A stretch of 64,000 nt of DNA from assembly GCF_026686735.1 (NCBI RefSeq), contig NZ_CP113432.1:6065001-6129000 (forward strand), given 5' to 3'. Below are positions 34,301 through 43,316 of this stretch, piece after piece. Each line of letters begins with the position of its first letter. The stretch's first letter is position 1. The position numbers and the translations under genes are program-made. The notes beneath the pieces were generated by a model. The model had not been told where the DNA came from and ran no database searches. It saw only the letters and a program-made list of their open reading frames with translations. The stretch comes from Pseudomonas triclosanedens. Its GTDB lineage: Bacteria; Pseudomonadota; Gammaproteobacteria; Pseudomonadales; Pseudomonadaceae.

Positions 34301-35209
34301 GTGGCGTCCTATACCTTGCGGCAATTGAAGTATTTCGTGACTACCGTGGAATGCGGCAGCGTGGCCGAGGCCTCGCGCAAGCTGTACATCGCGCAGCCGT
34401 CCATTTCCACGGCGATCAAGGGCCTGGAAGAAAGCTTCGGCGTGCAACTGTTCATCCGCCACCATGCCCAGGGCGTGTCGCTGACCCCCAGCGGCGCGCG
34501 CTTCTACCGCAAGGCGCAGGAACTGCTGCGCATGGCCCATGAGTTCGAGCAGAACGCCCTGGCCGACAACGATGTGGTGGCCGGGCAGATCGACATCGGC
34601 TGTTTCGAGACGGTCGCCCCGCTCTACCTGCCGCGCCTGATCGCGGGCTTCCGCGAGCGCTACCCCGGCGTGGAGATCCGCATCAGCGACGGCGAGCAGC
34701 AGGAACTGGTGCAGGGCCTCACCGCCGGCCGCTTCGACCTCGCCCTGCTCTACGATCACGACCTCGACGGCACCATCGCCACCGACCCGCTGATGCCGGC
34801 CCAGCGCCCCTACGCGCTGCTGCCCGAGGACCACCGCTTTGCCAGGCAGGACAAGGTGTCGCTGCGCGACCTGGCGCTGGAACCGATGATCCTGCTGGAT
34901 GTGCAGCCCAGCCGCACCTACTTCGTAAGCATCTTCGAGGAGCTGGGGCTGAACCCGCATATCGCCTTCAGCTCGCCCTCCATCGAGATGGTGCGCGGCA
35001 TGGTCGGCCAGGGTTTCGGCTTCTCGCTGCTGGTGACCCGCCCGCACTCGGAGTGCACCTACGACGGCAAGAAGGTGGTGATGGTGAATATCACCGAAGA
35101 TGTAAGCGCCTCGGGGCTGGTGGCCGCCTGGCTCAAGCGCGCCCAGTTGACCAAGCCGGCACAGTTGTTCGTCGACTATGCGCGGGAAGAGTTGAGCGCG
35201 AAGCACTGA
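34301..35209 (+). CDS. LysR-family regulator of the amine cluster
   Basis: 302-aa LysR-type regulator: winged HTH at about 1-65 (LRQLKYFVTTVECGSVAEASRKLYIAQPSISTAIKGLEE) and an effector-binding domain beginning GQIDIGCFETVAPLYLP. The start is GTG at 34301 with GAGG 7 nt upstream; the frame is open further back but without HTH continuity. Divergent from aldehyde dehydrogenase, it most likely controls the amine operon in response to its substrate. This pairing is inferred from the layout. Confidence 0.85.
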   Translation: MASYTLRQLKYFVTTVECGSVAEASRKLYIAQPSISTAIKGLEESFGVQLFIRHHAQGVSLTPSGARFYRKAQELLRMAHEFEQNALADNDVVAGQIDIGCFETVAPLYLPRLIAGFRERYPGVEIRISDGEQQELVQGLTAGRFDLALLYDHDLDGTIATDPLMPAQRPYALLPEDHRFARQDKVSLRDLALEPMILLDVQPSRTYFVSIFEELGLNPHIAFSSPSIEMVRGMVGQGFGFSLLVTRPHSECTYDGKKVVMVNITEDVSASGLVAAWLKRAQLTKPAQLFVDYAREELSAKH

Positions 35210-35333
35210 CGCTCGGGCGGGGCGCGCTCCCTTGCCTGGCGGGAGCGGCTCCTCCCGTCACTCCCCGTGCCCCTCGTCGACACCAGGCGTTACAATCTCG
35301 CCCCCTTTCGTTTTCGTACTTCCGCCCCGCCCC

Positions 35334-36362
35334 ATGCTCATCTGGAAAGAGCGCGTGCAGCGCCTGATCACTCTGGTCCTCGGCCTGCTGCAGCGCTACC
35401 CGCACATCGTCGCCCTATTCGGATTCTGTTCCGGGGTGTTCAGCTTCATCATGGTGGACCGTCATCGCGCCGGCTTCGCCCGGGTGATGGCCATCGTCAT
35501 GCTGGTGAGCTGGGTCTGGCTGATGCTGGAGAACCTGCTGACCGATCGCTTCAAGCGGCGCTTCGGCTGGGAAGTGCCGCCGGGCCTGCTGCGCTACGCA
35601 ACCCAGTTGATCCATCAGGAAAGCCTGTTCTTCTGCCTGCCGTTCTTCTTCGTCACCACCACCTGGAACAGCGGCCAGGCCCTGTTCACCGGCGTGCTGG
35701 CGCTGGCCGGCCTGATGGCGATCACCGACCCGGTCTACTACAAGTGGCTGTCGGTGCGGCGCTGGACCTTCCTCGGCTACCACACCCTGACGCTGTTCGC
35801 GGTCCTGCTCACGGCGCTGCCGATCATCCTCCACCTGAGCACCCCGCAGAGCTATCAGGCGGCACTGGGCATCGCCGTGCTGCTGTCGTTCCCGAGCCTG
35901 GCGGTAACGGTGAAGATCCACAAATGGTGGCGCTGGTTCGCCCTGGTCGGCCTGACCCTGTCGATCGGCGCGGTCGGCTGGTTCGCCCGCGCCTGGGTGC
36001 CGCCCTCGACGCTGTGGATGACCGAGATGGCGGTGACCGAAAGCTTCGACAACGCCCAGCGCACTCCCGGCGACAGCCTGGAGACAGTCAGCGTTGCGCA
36101 GATCAAGAGCCAGGGGCTGTATGCCTACACGGCGATCAACGCCCCGCGCGGCCTGAACGAGCGCATCTACCACGCCTGGCGCAAGGACGGCCAGGAAGTC
36201 GACCGCATCGCCCTGGACATCAAGGGCGGCCGCGAAGCCGGCTACCGCGCCTGGACCCACAAACAGAACTTCCCCAGCGACCCGAGCGGGAGCTGGCAGG
36301 TGCAGGTGCTCACCGAAGCCGGGCAAGTCATCGGCACACTCAGGTTCGAGGTCACGCCCTGA
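35334..36362 (+). CDS. DUF5924/DUF2914 membrane protein
   Basis: 342 aa. The first 220 residues hold about seven hydrophobic helices (PHIVALFGFCSGVFSFIMV, VMAIVMLVSWVWLMLENLL, LFFCLPFFFVTT, LFTGVLALAGLMAI, TLTLFAVLLTALPIIL, LGIAVLLSFPSLAV, WFALVGLTLSIGAVGWFARAW). A C-terminal domain outside the membrane, about residues 240-342, matches DUF2914 (LYAYTAINAPRGLNERIYHAWRKDGQEVDRI; WTHKQNFPSDPSGSWQVQVLTEAGQVIGTLRF). The start ATG at 35334 begins MLIWKERVQRL. DUF2914 domains are often attached to lipid-A or glycan-related membrane proteins, but no activity is shown. It stands alone, 78 bp before the thioesterase gene, possibly in the same transcript. Confidence 0.8.
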   Translation: MLIWKERVQRLITLVLGLLQRYPHIVALFGFCSGVFSFIMVDRHRAGFARVMAIVMLVSWVWLMLENLLTDRFKRRFGWEVPPGLLRYATQLIHQESLFFCLPFFFVTTTWNSGQALFTGVLALAGLMAITDPVYYKWLSVRRWTFLGYHTLTLFAVLLTALPIILHLSTPQSYQAALGIAVLLSFPSLAVTVKIHKWWRWFALVGLTLSIGAVGWFARAWVPPSTLWMTEMAVTESFDNAQRTPGDSLETVSVAQIKSQGLYAYTAINAPRGLNERIYHAWRKDGQEVDRIALDIKGGREAGYRAWTHKQNFPSDPSGSWQVQVLTEAGQVIGTLRFEVTP

Positions 36363-36440
36363 CCACTCGGTATCCTTGACCCGGCTCGGCGCTTTCCCCT
36401 ACAAGAGCCTCTCCCCAGAACAAAAAGCGCCGAGAGAGTC

Positions 36441-37280
36441 ATGACCGATACTGCCCTGCACCCATTCGACCGCGCCGTCGCCCTGCAACCCGTGGAAGGC
36501 CGCCCCGGCCTCTACGACGGGCGCACCAGCCAGGACTACTGGAACATGGTCGGCCCCTTCGGCGGCGTGACCGCTGCCGTCCTTCTGCAAGGCGCGCTGC
36601 GCCATCCGCAACTGCTCGGCAGCCCGGTATCGCTGACGGTGAACTACGCCGCGGCGGTCGTGGCCGGCGCCTTCCGGGTCGAAGCCACCCCGGTGCGCAC
36701 CAATCGCTCCACGCAGCACTGGTTGTTGCAACTGACCCAGGCCGATGAGTCCGGCGAGCAGCAGGTCACCACCACCGCCACCCTGGTCACCGCGCTGCGC
36801 CGCGACACCTGGAGCCTGACCGACCTGCCCTTCCCCAGCCTGGCACCGGCCAGCGACTTCGAGGCGATGAGCCCCGCCGCCAAGGGTGTGGCCTGGCCCC
36901 GGCAGTACGAGATGCGCCCGGCCTCCGGCGCCTTCCCGACCAAGTGGGACGGCAGCGGCGACACCAGCCGCAGCCAACTCTGGCTGCGCGACGCCCAGGC
37001 CCGCCCGCTGGACTTCCTGTCCCTGGCGGCGATGAGCGACATCTTCTACCCGCGCGTCTGGCTGCGCCGCGCCATCCCGGTGCCGGCCGGCACGGTGTCG
37101 ATCACCACCTACTTCCACACCGATGCGGCGCAACTGGCCGAAGTCGGCAGCGGCTACCTACTGGGCGATGCCCGCGCCCAGGAATTCCGCAACGGCTTCT
37201 TCGACCAGAGCGCTCAACTGTGGAGCGACTCCGGCGCGCTGCTGGCGACCAGCAACCAGATCGTTTACTACAAGGAGTGA
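36441..37280 (+). CDS. Acyl-CoA thioesterase family protein (double hotdog)
   Basis: 279 aa. Two hotdog repeats are visible: N-terminal GRTSQDYWNMVGPFGGVTAAVLLQGAL followed by GSPVSLTVNYAAAVVAGAFRVEATPVRTNRSTQHWLLQL, and C-terminal PLDFLSLAAMSDIFYPRVWL with TVSITTYFHTDAAQLAEVG and GNGFFDQSAQLWSDSGALLATSNQ-like ending. This is the TesB-type/thioesterase-like superfamily, hydrolysing acyl-CoA to free acid; the acyl chain is not predictable. The ATG at 36441 follows AGAGAGTC. A bidirectional terminator ends it. Confidence 0.82.
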   Translation: MTDTALHPFDRAVALQPVEGRPGLYDGRTSQDYWNMVGPFGGVTAAVLLQGALRHPQLLGSPVSLTVNYAAAVVAGAFRVEATPVRTNRSTQHWLLQLTQADESGEQQVTTTATLVTALRRDTWSLTDLPFPSLAPASDFEAMSPAAKGVAWPRQYEMRPASGAFPTKWDGSGDTSRSQLWLRDAQARPLDFLSLAAMSDIFYPRVWLRRAIPVPAGTVSITTYFHTDAAQLAEVGSGYLLGDARAQEFRNGFFDQSAQLWSDSGALLATSNQIVYYKE

Positions 37281-37337
37281 ACCGTCGATCCTGCTTGTGT
37301 GCTCCCACTGCGCCTTCCCAGGCCGGGAGCGGCAGAC

Positions 37338-37368
37338 AAAAAAAGCCCGGCATGTAGCCGGGCTTTTT
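37338..37368. terminator. Bidirectional terminator between thioesterase and yjdM
   Basis: Stem AGCCCGGC (37344-37351) / GCCGGGCT (37357-37364), loop ATGTA, with seven A before and five T after, so it works for both convergent genes. Confidence 0.93.
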
Positions 37369-37391
37369 CGTTCATTGAGTACGCGGAAGGT

Positions 37392-37733
37392 TCAGACCTT
37401 CTTCACGAATTCCGACTTCAGCTTCATCGCGCCGATGCCGTCGATCTTGCAGTCGATGTCGTGGTCGCCGTCCACCAGGCGGATGTTCTTCACCTTGGTA
37501 CCGACCTTCACCACCAGGGACGAGCCCTTGACCTTGAGGTCCTTGATGACGGTGACGGTGTCGCCGTCCTGCAACTGGTTGCCGACGGAATCCTTGATTA
37601 CGCGGGCGTCGCTATCGGCCTCGGCCGCGCCACCGGCGGACCACTCGTGGGCGCACTCCGGGCAGACCAGCATGGCGCCGTCTTCGTAGGTGTATTCGGA
37701 GTTGCATTTCGGGCAGGGAGGCAAAGTGCTCAC
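37392..37733 (-). CDS. yjdM: YjdM/PhnA family zinc-ribbon protein
   Basis: 113-aa protein almost collinear with E. coli YjdM (old name PhnA). N-terminal zinc ribbon CPKC (Cys7, 10) and CPEC (Cys24, 27), then the conserved core [24 protein letters not shown] and the C-terminal [24 protein letters not shown]. The start is taken at GTG 37733, which gives the family length; the open frame has 12 more codons upstream. Despite the old name it is not a phosphonatase; function unclear. Confidence 0.9.
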   Translation of the reverse strand: MSTLPPCPKCNSEYTYEDGAMLVCPECAHEWSAGGAAEADSDARVIKDSVGNQLQDGDTVTVIKDLKVKGSSLVVKVGTKVKNIRLVDGDHDIDCKIDGIGAMKLKSEFVKKV

Positions 37734-37839
37734 GGCGGTTCTCACATCAAAACGGTTGAAAGACCGCAAAGTATATAAGGTTTAACCGCCCTCTGTCGGC
37801 CATGCGGGCTGGAGGGGCGGCAAACGGTCGGTGAATGGC

Positions 37840-38466
37840 TCAGTGCTGCAGTTGGCTCAGGTAGGCGGTAAGCGCCGTGATGTCGTCATCGCTGAGCAGC
37901 GCCGCAACGGCCAGCATCGGCGAGTTGGCGCGGCTGGGGTCTTTGTCGCGATAGCGTTGCAGCGCATGGGTGAGGTACTGCCGGGACTGACCGGCGATAC
38001 GCGGGAAGGCGTCCTGGCCCAGTCCTTCGGCGCCGTGGCAGGAGACGCAGACCGTGGCGAAACGCTGGGCACCCTGTTCCACCAGCGCCTTGTCGAGAGT
38101 CGCCGAATCAGCCCTGGGCTGGACTTTCTGCTGGCTGAAATAGAAGGCGATATTCACCCGTTCCTCGGGCGTCAGGAGCTTCGCGGCCTGGTTCATCACG
38201 AAGTCGGTGCGCTGGCCGGTGACGTACTTTTCGAACGCATCGAACAGGTACTGCGGATTCTGTCCGGCCAGGTTGGGAATGTAGTCGCGGCGGCTGTTGC
38301 CGTCCTTTCCGTGGCACTTGCTGCACAGCAGGATGCGCTCCTCGGCGGCGGCATAGGCCTGCTGCCCCGCGGACGGATCCTTCTGCAAGGCTCCGAGCCG
38401 ATCCATCATCTCAGTTGCCTGCGCGCTTGCGCAGAACAGGACCCACAACAGAACGATTCGCCCCAT
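37840..38466 (-). CDS. Diheme cytochrome c (c4-like), periplasmic
   Basis: 208 aa with a signal peptide (MGRIVLLWVLFCASAQA) and two heme-c sites: CSKCH (48-52) and CVSCH (140-144). Likely axial methionines are Met91 (DFVMNQAAK) and the Met in RANSPMLAVAA, so each half is a class I cytochrome domain as in cytochrome c4. It should carry electrons in the periplasm. The start is the ATG at 38466; the open frame extends upstream by 24 codons without a signal. It stands alone between yjdM and the pyc operon terminator. Confidence 0.88.
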   Translation of the reverse strand: MGRIVLLWVLFCASAQATEMMDRLGALQKDPSAGQQAYAAAEERILLCSKCHGKDGNSRRDYIPNLAGQNPQYLFDAFEKYVTGQRTDFVMNQAAKLLTPEERVNIAFYFSQQKVQPRADSATLDKALVEQGAQRFATVCVSCHGAEGLGQDAFPRIAGQSRQYLTHALQRYRDKDPSRANSPMLAVAALLSDDDITALTAYLSQLQH

Positions 38467-38557
38467 CGCCTTACCCTGGTCGGTTTTCCCAGGGTCGAAC
38501 ATAGCGAATGGCCAGCGGAGGTTTCCGACGCAGATCAAGCAAACGCCTCAGCGGGGC

Positions 38558-38586
38558 AAAAAAAAGGGGGAGCATCGTGCTCCCCC
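38558..38586 (-). terminator. Rho-independent terminator of the pycAB operon
   Basis: GGGGGAGCA (38566-38574) / TGCTCCCCC (38578-38586), loop TCG, followed on the minus strand by eight U (A-run 38558-38565). Placed 34 nt after the pycB stop. Confidence 0.94.
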
Positions 38587-38620
38587 GGGGACTGAACCTT
38601 AAGACCCGTCTGTCCGTTGG

Positions 38621-40435
38621 TCAGCCTTCAATTTCAATCAGGATCTCACCGGGGTTGACCCGGTCGCCCTTGGCTACGTGGATAGCCTTCACAGTGCCGT
38701 CGATACCCGCCTGCACTTCGGTTTCCATCTTCATCGCTTCGGTGATCAGCACGGCCTGGCCGGCTTTCACGCGGTCGCCTTCCTTCACCAGCACGTCGAC
38801 GATGTTGCCTGGCATGGTGGTGGTGACATGGCCCGGCTCGCTGGCCTGCTTGCGCTTGTTGCCGCCGCCGCCGATGAATTCGTTGAGCGGCTCGAAGACC
38901 ACTTCCTCGGGCATGCCGTCGACCGACAGGTAGAAGTGGCGCTTGCCATCGGTCTTCACGCCGACGCCGGTGATGTCCACGCGGTAGCTCTCGCCGTGCA
39001 CATCGACCACGAACTCGGTCGGCACGCCTTCACCACCGGCAGCGGCCACGCCCTTGCCGTTGGGGATGGGGAGCAGCTCTTCGGGCTTCAGGGTGCCGGC
39101 GGCACGTTCTTCGAGGAATTTGCGGCCGATATCGGGGAACATGGCGAAGGTCAGTACGTCTTCCTCGGACTTGGCCAGGCTGCCGACTTCCTCGCGCAGC
39201 TTGTTCAGTTCCGGCTTGAGCAGGTCGGCCGGGCGTACGTCGATGACTTCTTCGTTGCCGATGGCCTGGCGGCGCAGCGCTTCGTTGATGGTGCCCGGAG
39301 CCTTGCCGTAGCGGCCCTGCAGGTAGAGCTTCACCTCGTTGGTGATGGTCTTGTAGCGCTCGCCGGCCAGCACGTTGAAGAACGCCTGGGTGCCAACAAT
39401 CTGCGAGGTCGGGGTAACCAGCGGCGGGAAGCCCAGGTCTTCGCGGACGCGCGGGATTTCAGCGAGCACTTCGGGCATGCGGTTCAGCGCACCCTGTTCC
39501 TTGAGCTGGTTGGCCAGGTTGGAAATCATCCCGCCGGGGACCTGGTTGACCTGCACGCGGGTGTCCACGCCGGTGAACTCGCTTTCGAACTGGTGATACT
39601 TCTTGCGCACGGCGTGGAAGTACATGCCGATTTCCTGCAGCAGCTCCAGGTCCAGGCCGGTGTCGAACGGGGTGCCGCGCAGGGCGGCGACCATGGACTC
39701 GGTGCCCGGGTGGCTGGTACCCCAGGCCATGCTGGAGATGGCGGTGTCGATGCGGTCGGCGCCGTTTTCCACAGCCTTGAGCTGGCACATGCTGGCCACG
39801 CCGGCGGTGTCGTGGGAGTGCACGACCACATCCAGCGGCAGTGCATCCTTCAGCGCCTTGACCAGTTCACCGGTGGCATAGGGGGTCAGCAGGCCGGCCA
39901 TGTCCTTGATGGCGATGGAGTCGACGCCCATGTCGGCCATCGCCTTGCCTTGGGCGACGAAGGCGTCGATGGTGTGCACCGGGCTGGTGGTGTAGGCGAT
40001 GGTGCCCTGGGCGTGCTTGCCGGCAGCCTTCACCGCTTCGATGGAGACGCGCAGGTTACGCACGTCGTTCATCGCGTCGAAGATACGGAACACGTCGATG
40101 CCGTTGACCGCGGCCTTGGCCACGAAGGCGCGCACCACGTCGTCGCTGTAGTGGCGGTAGCCGAGCAGGTTCTGCCCGCGCAGGAGCATCTGCAGGCGGG
40201 TATTGGGCAGCGCGGCCTTGAGTTTGCGCAGGCGCTCCCACGGGTCTTCCTTGAGGAAGCGCACGCAAGCGTCGAAGGTGGCGCCGCCCCAGACTTCCAG
40301 CGACCAGTAGCCGACCTTGTCGAGCTTGTCGCAGATCGGGAGCATGTCTTCGGTGCGCATCCGGGTCGCCAGCAGCGACTGGTGTGCGTCGCGCAGGATG
40401 GTATCGGTGACGGTGACTTTCTTGGCAACGGTCAT
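38621..40435 (-). CDS. pycB: Pyruvate carboxylase subunit B (carboxyltransferase plus biotin domain)
   Basis: 604-aa subunit that transfers the carboxyl group from biotin to pyruvate, making oxaloacetate. The carboxyltransferase TIM barrel starts DTILRDAHQSLLATRMR; CLQLKAVENGADRID-type and AIKDMAGLLTPY segments carry metal and substrate contacts. The C-terminal biotinyl domain has ITEAMKMETEV with the biotin lysine at 569. Annotated in many genomes as oxaloacetate decarboxylase alpha; the lack of membrane OadB/G genes and pairing with pycA show it is pyruvate carboxylase. The ATG at 40435 has GAGGA upstream; the open frame extends five codons further. It is 11 bp downstream of pycA. Confidence 0.93.
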   Translation of the reverse strand: MTVAKKVTVTDTILRDAHQSLLATRMRTEDMLPICDKLDKVGYWSLEVWGGATFDACVRFLKEDPWERLRKLKAALPNTRLQMLLRGQNLLGYRHYSDDVVRAFVAKAAVNGIDVFRIFDAMNDVRNLRVSIEAVKAAGKHAQGTIAYTTSPVHTIDAFVAQGKAMADMGVDSIAIKDMAGLLTPYATGELVKALKDALPLDVVVHSHDTAGVASMCQLKAVENGADRIDTAISSMAWGTSHPGTESMVAALRGTPFDTGLDLELLQEIGMYFHAVRKKYHQFESEFTGVDTRVQVNQVPGGMISNLANQLKEQGALNRMPEVLAEIPRVREDLGFPPLVTPTSQIVGTQAFFNVLAGERYKTITNEVKLYLQGRYGKAPGTINEALRRQAIGNEEVIDVRPADLLKPELNKLREEVGSLAKSEEDVLTFAMFPDIGRKFLEERAAGTLKPEELLPIPNGKGVAAAGGEGVPTEFVVDVHGESYRVDITGVGVKTDGKRHFYLSVDGMPEEVVFEPLNEFIGGGGNKRKQASEPGHVTTTMPGNIVDVLVKEGDRVKAGQAVLITEAMKMETEVQAGIDGTVKAIHVAKGDRVNPGEILIEIEG

Positions 40436-40446
40436 TGAAGTGATCC

Positions 40447-41862
40447 TCACAGGCCAGCGTGGGCGGCAATGGCGGTGGCGATGGCGATGGCCAGGTGCGA
40501 CGGGGTGCGCTTGATGGAGTACTGGGTCAGTTCCGGGTGGCTTTCGACGAAGCTGGTGTTGAACTGGCCGCTACGGAATTCCGGGTTCTTGAGGATTTCC
40601 TGGTAGTACGGCGCGGTGGTCTTCACGCCCTGTACGCGCATGTCGTCCAGCGCGCGCAGGCCGCGGTCCAGCGCCTCTTCCCAGGTCAGTGCCCAGACCA
40701 CCAGTTTCAGGCACATGGAGTCGTAGTACGGCGGGATGGTGTAGCCGGTGTAGATCGCCGTATCGGTGCGCACGCCGGGACCGCCGGGCGCGTAGTAGCG
40801 AGTGATCTTGCCGAAGGACGGCAGGAAGTTGTTCTTCGGGTCTTCGGCGTTGATGCGGAACTGCAGGGCGAAGCCACGGTGGACGATGTCTTCCTGCTTG
40901 ACCGAGAGCGGCAGGCCGGACGCGATGCGGATCTGCTCGCGAACGATGTCGATGCCGGTGATTTCCTCGGTGATGGTGTGCTCCACCTGCACGCGGGTGT
41001 TCATTTCCATGAAGTACACCTCGCCATCGGCGAGCAGGAACTCCACGGTACCGGCGTTCTCGTAGCCCACGGCCTTGGCCGCGCGCACCGAGAGGTCGCC
41101 GATGTAGGCGCGCTGCTCGGGAGTGAGCTGCGGGCTGGGGGCGATTTCGATGAGTTTCTGGTTGCGACGCTGGATCGAGCAGTCGCGCTCGAACAGGTGC
41201 ACGGTGTTGCCGAAGGAGTCGGCCAGCACCTGGGCTTCGATGTGCTTGGGATTGACGATGCACTTTTCGAGGAAGACTTCCGCGCTGCCGAACGCCTTGG
41301 TGGCCTCGGAGATTACGCGGGGGAAGTTCTGTTCCAGCTCCTCGCGGCTGTTGCAGCGACGGATGCCGCGGCCGCCGCCACCGGAAGTGGCCTTGAGCAT
41401 CACCGGGTAGCCGATGCGTTCGGCTTCGGATACGGCTTCGGCGAGGTCGGCGACGTTGCCTTCGGTGCCAGGGGTGCAGGGTACGCCAGCGGCGATCATG
41501 CTGCGGCGCGCTTCGGTCTTGTCACCCATGCGGCGGATGACTTCCGCCGATGGGCCGATGAACTTGATTCCGCGCTCGGCGCAGATTTCCGCCAGTTCGG
41601 CGTTTTCCGAAAGGAAGCCATAGCCGGGGTGCAGCGCATCGCAACCGGTTTCCACCGCCAGGTTCACAAGGGCGCGCGGGTTGAGGTAACCGGACAGCGG
41701 GTCGGTGCCGATGCTGTGCGCTTCGTCGGCACGCTTTACGTGCAGGGCGTGGCGGTCGGCGTCGGCATAGACAGCCACCGAGCGGATACCCATCTCGGCG
41801 CAGGCGCGCACGATCCGGACGGCAATCTCCCCACGGTTGGCGATCAGGATTTTCTTGATCAC
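40447..41862 (-). CDS. pycA: Pyruvate carboxylase subunit A (biotin carboxylase)
   Basis: 471-aa ATP-grasp biotin carboxylase: N-terminal IKKILIANRGEIAVRIVRACAEMGI, ATP site SGGGGRGIRRCNSREELE, catalytic MEMNTRVQVEHTITEEITGIDIVREQI and AEDPKNNFLPSFGKI. It carboxylates the biotin on PycB, feeding the anaplerotic oxaloacetate supply. The start is GTG at 41862 with GAGGGA upstream, giving the expected family length; the frame is open for 48 codons before it. Divergent from a LysR gene that probably controls it. Confidence 0.93.
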   Translation of the reverse strand: MIKKILIANRGEIAVRIVRACAEMGIRSVAVYADADRHALHVKRADEAHSIGTDPLSGYLNPRALVNLAVETGCDALHPGYGFLSENAELAEICAERGIKFIGPSAEVIRRMGDKTEARRSMIAAGVPCTPGTEGNVADLAEAVSEAERIGYPVMLKATSGGGGRGIRRCNSREELEQNFPRVISEATKAFGSAEVFLEKCIVNPKHIEAQVLADSFGNTVHLFERDCSIQRRNQKLIEIAPSPQLTPEQRAYIGDLSVRAAKAVGYENAGTVEFLLADGEVYFMEMNTRVQVEHTITEEITGIDIVREQIRIASGLPLSVKQEDIVHRGFALQFRINAEDPKNNFLPSFGKITRYYAPGGPGVRTDTAIYTGYTIPPYYDSMCLKLVVWALTWEEALDRGLRALDDMRVQGVKTTAPYYQEILKNPEFRSGQFNTSFVESHPELTQYSIKRTPSHLAIAIATAIAAHAGL

Positions 41863-42008
41863 TTCGGCTTTCCCTCGGCCCGGGCCTTTTGAACCCCGGC
41901 GTAAAAACCAATCGGCAGCGCCGTTCCCGGCGGCTGAACGTGTAGGCCGGAGCGGGTTCCGGCGTGTTTTTACCCTAGCGCGGGAAGGAGGATTAACCAA
42001 AATCAATA

Positions 42009-42032
42009 ATTATTGGGGTAGCCATAAATAAT
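42009..42032. promoter_or_regulatory. Inverted repeat ATTATT-N12-AATAAT, candidate LysR operator for pycAB
   Basis: ATTATT (42009-42014) and AATAAT (42027-42032) form a dyad in the only AT-rich part of the 213-bp gap between pycA and the divergent lysR. TTTATAGT at 42035-42042 could be a -10 element for the lysR gene. Confidence 0.4.
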
Positions 42033-42075
42033 GCTTTATAGTCGGCTGAAAAGATCGCCCCAGAGGCCGCTAGCG

Positions 42076-43026
42076 ATGCGTAAGTCGTTGATGCGTATGA
42101 CCCTTCGCCAGATGCAGGTTTTCCGCGCGGTATGCGAAAGCCGCTCCTACAGCCGGGCAGCGGAGGAAATGGCACTGACCCAGCCAGCGGTCAGCCTGCA
42201 GATTCGCCAGTTGGAAGAGCTGGTCGGACAGCCACTGTTCGAATACATCGGCAAGAAGCTCTACCAGACCGACGCCGCCGACGCCCTGCTGCGCGCCACC
42301 AACGACATCTTCCAGCGCCTGGAAGTGCTGGACATGAACCTGTCCGACATCAAGGGTTCGCTGCAGGGCCAGCTACGCCTGGCGGTGGAGTCGAGCGCCA
42401 AGTACATCACGCCGCACCTCTTCGCCGCGTTCCAGGCGCAGCACCCGGATGTCAGCCTGCACCTCACGGTGGTCAACCGCGCCCAGGTGATCAAGCGCCT
42501 GTCGGACAACCGCGACGACCTGGTGATCATGTCCCTGGTACCACAGGACATGGCGCTGGAATTCCTGCCCTTCCTGAACAACCCGATCGTCGCGGTCGCG
42601 CCGCCGGAGCACCCGCTGTGCAACGCCGCCAAGCTGTCGCTCAAGGACCTGGAATCCTACCCGCTGCTGATCCGCGAGCCAGGCTCGGGCACCCGCAAGG
42701 CATGCGAGGAGCACTTCCAGCAAAAGCGCGCGCACTTCCCGCAGACGCTGGAATTCGCATCGCTGGAAGGTTCGCGCGAAGGCGTGCTGGCGGGGCTGGG
42801 GCTGGCGCTGCTGCCACGCCACGCGGTGAGCCGGGAGCTGCAATCGGGGCTGTTGCGCGAGCTGCCGGTGGAGGAGCTGCCACTCTACCGTAGCTGGTGT
42901 CTGGTGCATGCGCGCGGCAAGCGCCTGAGCCCTGTAGCCCAGGCGTTCGTCGTCTTCATCCGTGAAGAGCGCGCGCTGATCAGCCAGTTGGCCGAGCGCT
43001 TCGCCGGCCCGCCTTCGCCGAAGTAA
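42076..43026 (+). CDS. LysR-family regulator next to pyruvate carboxylase
   Basis: 316 aa from the ATG at 42076 (MRKSLMRMTLRQMQVFRAVCESRSYSRAAEEMALTQPAVSLQIRQLEE): HTH at about 8-68, effector domain from GQLRLAVESSAKYITPHLF. It resembles CysB/CbbR-type LysR regulators of carbon metabolism. Other possible starts: ATG 42031 (no ribosome site) and ATG 42094. The divergent placement beside pycA, as in other Pseudomonas, makes pycAB the likely target. Its 3' end overlaps the convergent small gene by 47 bp. Confidence 0.87.
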   Translation: MRKSLMRMTLRQMQVFRAVCESRSYSRAAEEMALTQPAVSLQIRQLEELVGQPLFEYIGKKLYQTDAADALLRATNDIFQRLEVLDMNLSDIKGSLQGQLRLAVESSAKYITPHLFAAFQAQHPDVSLHLTVVNRAQVIKRLSDNRDDLVIMSLVPQDMALEFLPFLNNPIVAVAPPEHPLCNAAKLSLKDLESYPLLIREPGSGTRKACEEHFQQKRAHFPQTLEFASLEGSREGVLAGLGLALLPRHAVSRELQSGLLRELPVEELPLYRSWCLVHARGKRLSPVAQAFVVFIREERALISQLAERFAGPPSPK

Positions 43027-43192
43027 GGTAGGCGGCGGCGATAAGATCGGGGAAATCGGAGGTTTCGACGGCGAGACGCTGGGCCTCTGCTCGGTCTTCG
43101 ATGGCGCGGCGGAACTGCATGCGCCGCTGGTCTTCGAGCTTGCGGCGGGTCTTGCTGTCCAGTTGCTGGGTGTCGTCGATATGGCGGGGCAT
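42980..43192 (-). CDS. Small PA3496-like basic protein (putative envelope integrity family)
   Basis: 70 aa, highly charged (MPRHIDDTQQLDSKTRRKLE; DQRRMQFRRAIEDRAEAQRL; FPDLIAAAYL). The KTRRKLEDQRRMxxRRAIED core resembles the Pseudomonas PA3496 family of small proteins that databases label putative envelope integrity proteins; this is from memory. No signal or membrane helix. The ATG at 43192 has GGGAG 7 nt upstream. It is convergent with, and overlaps, the LysR gene. Confidence 0.65.
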   Translation of the reverse strand: MPRHIDDTQQLDSKTRRKLEDQRRMQFRRAIEDRAEAQRLAVETSDFPDLIAAAYLTSAKAGRRSARPTG

Positions 43193-43316
43193 CTCGCATC
43201 TCCCAAGGCCGAAGGGCTGGAGACGCCAGAATGCTGACCACGGATGACCGTTTGACGACGCACGGGTGAAGCGTCGGTGACGCCGACGAGCGGTCGGCAT
43301 CACCGCTGCAGCGCGG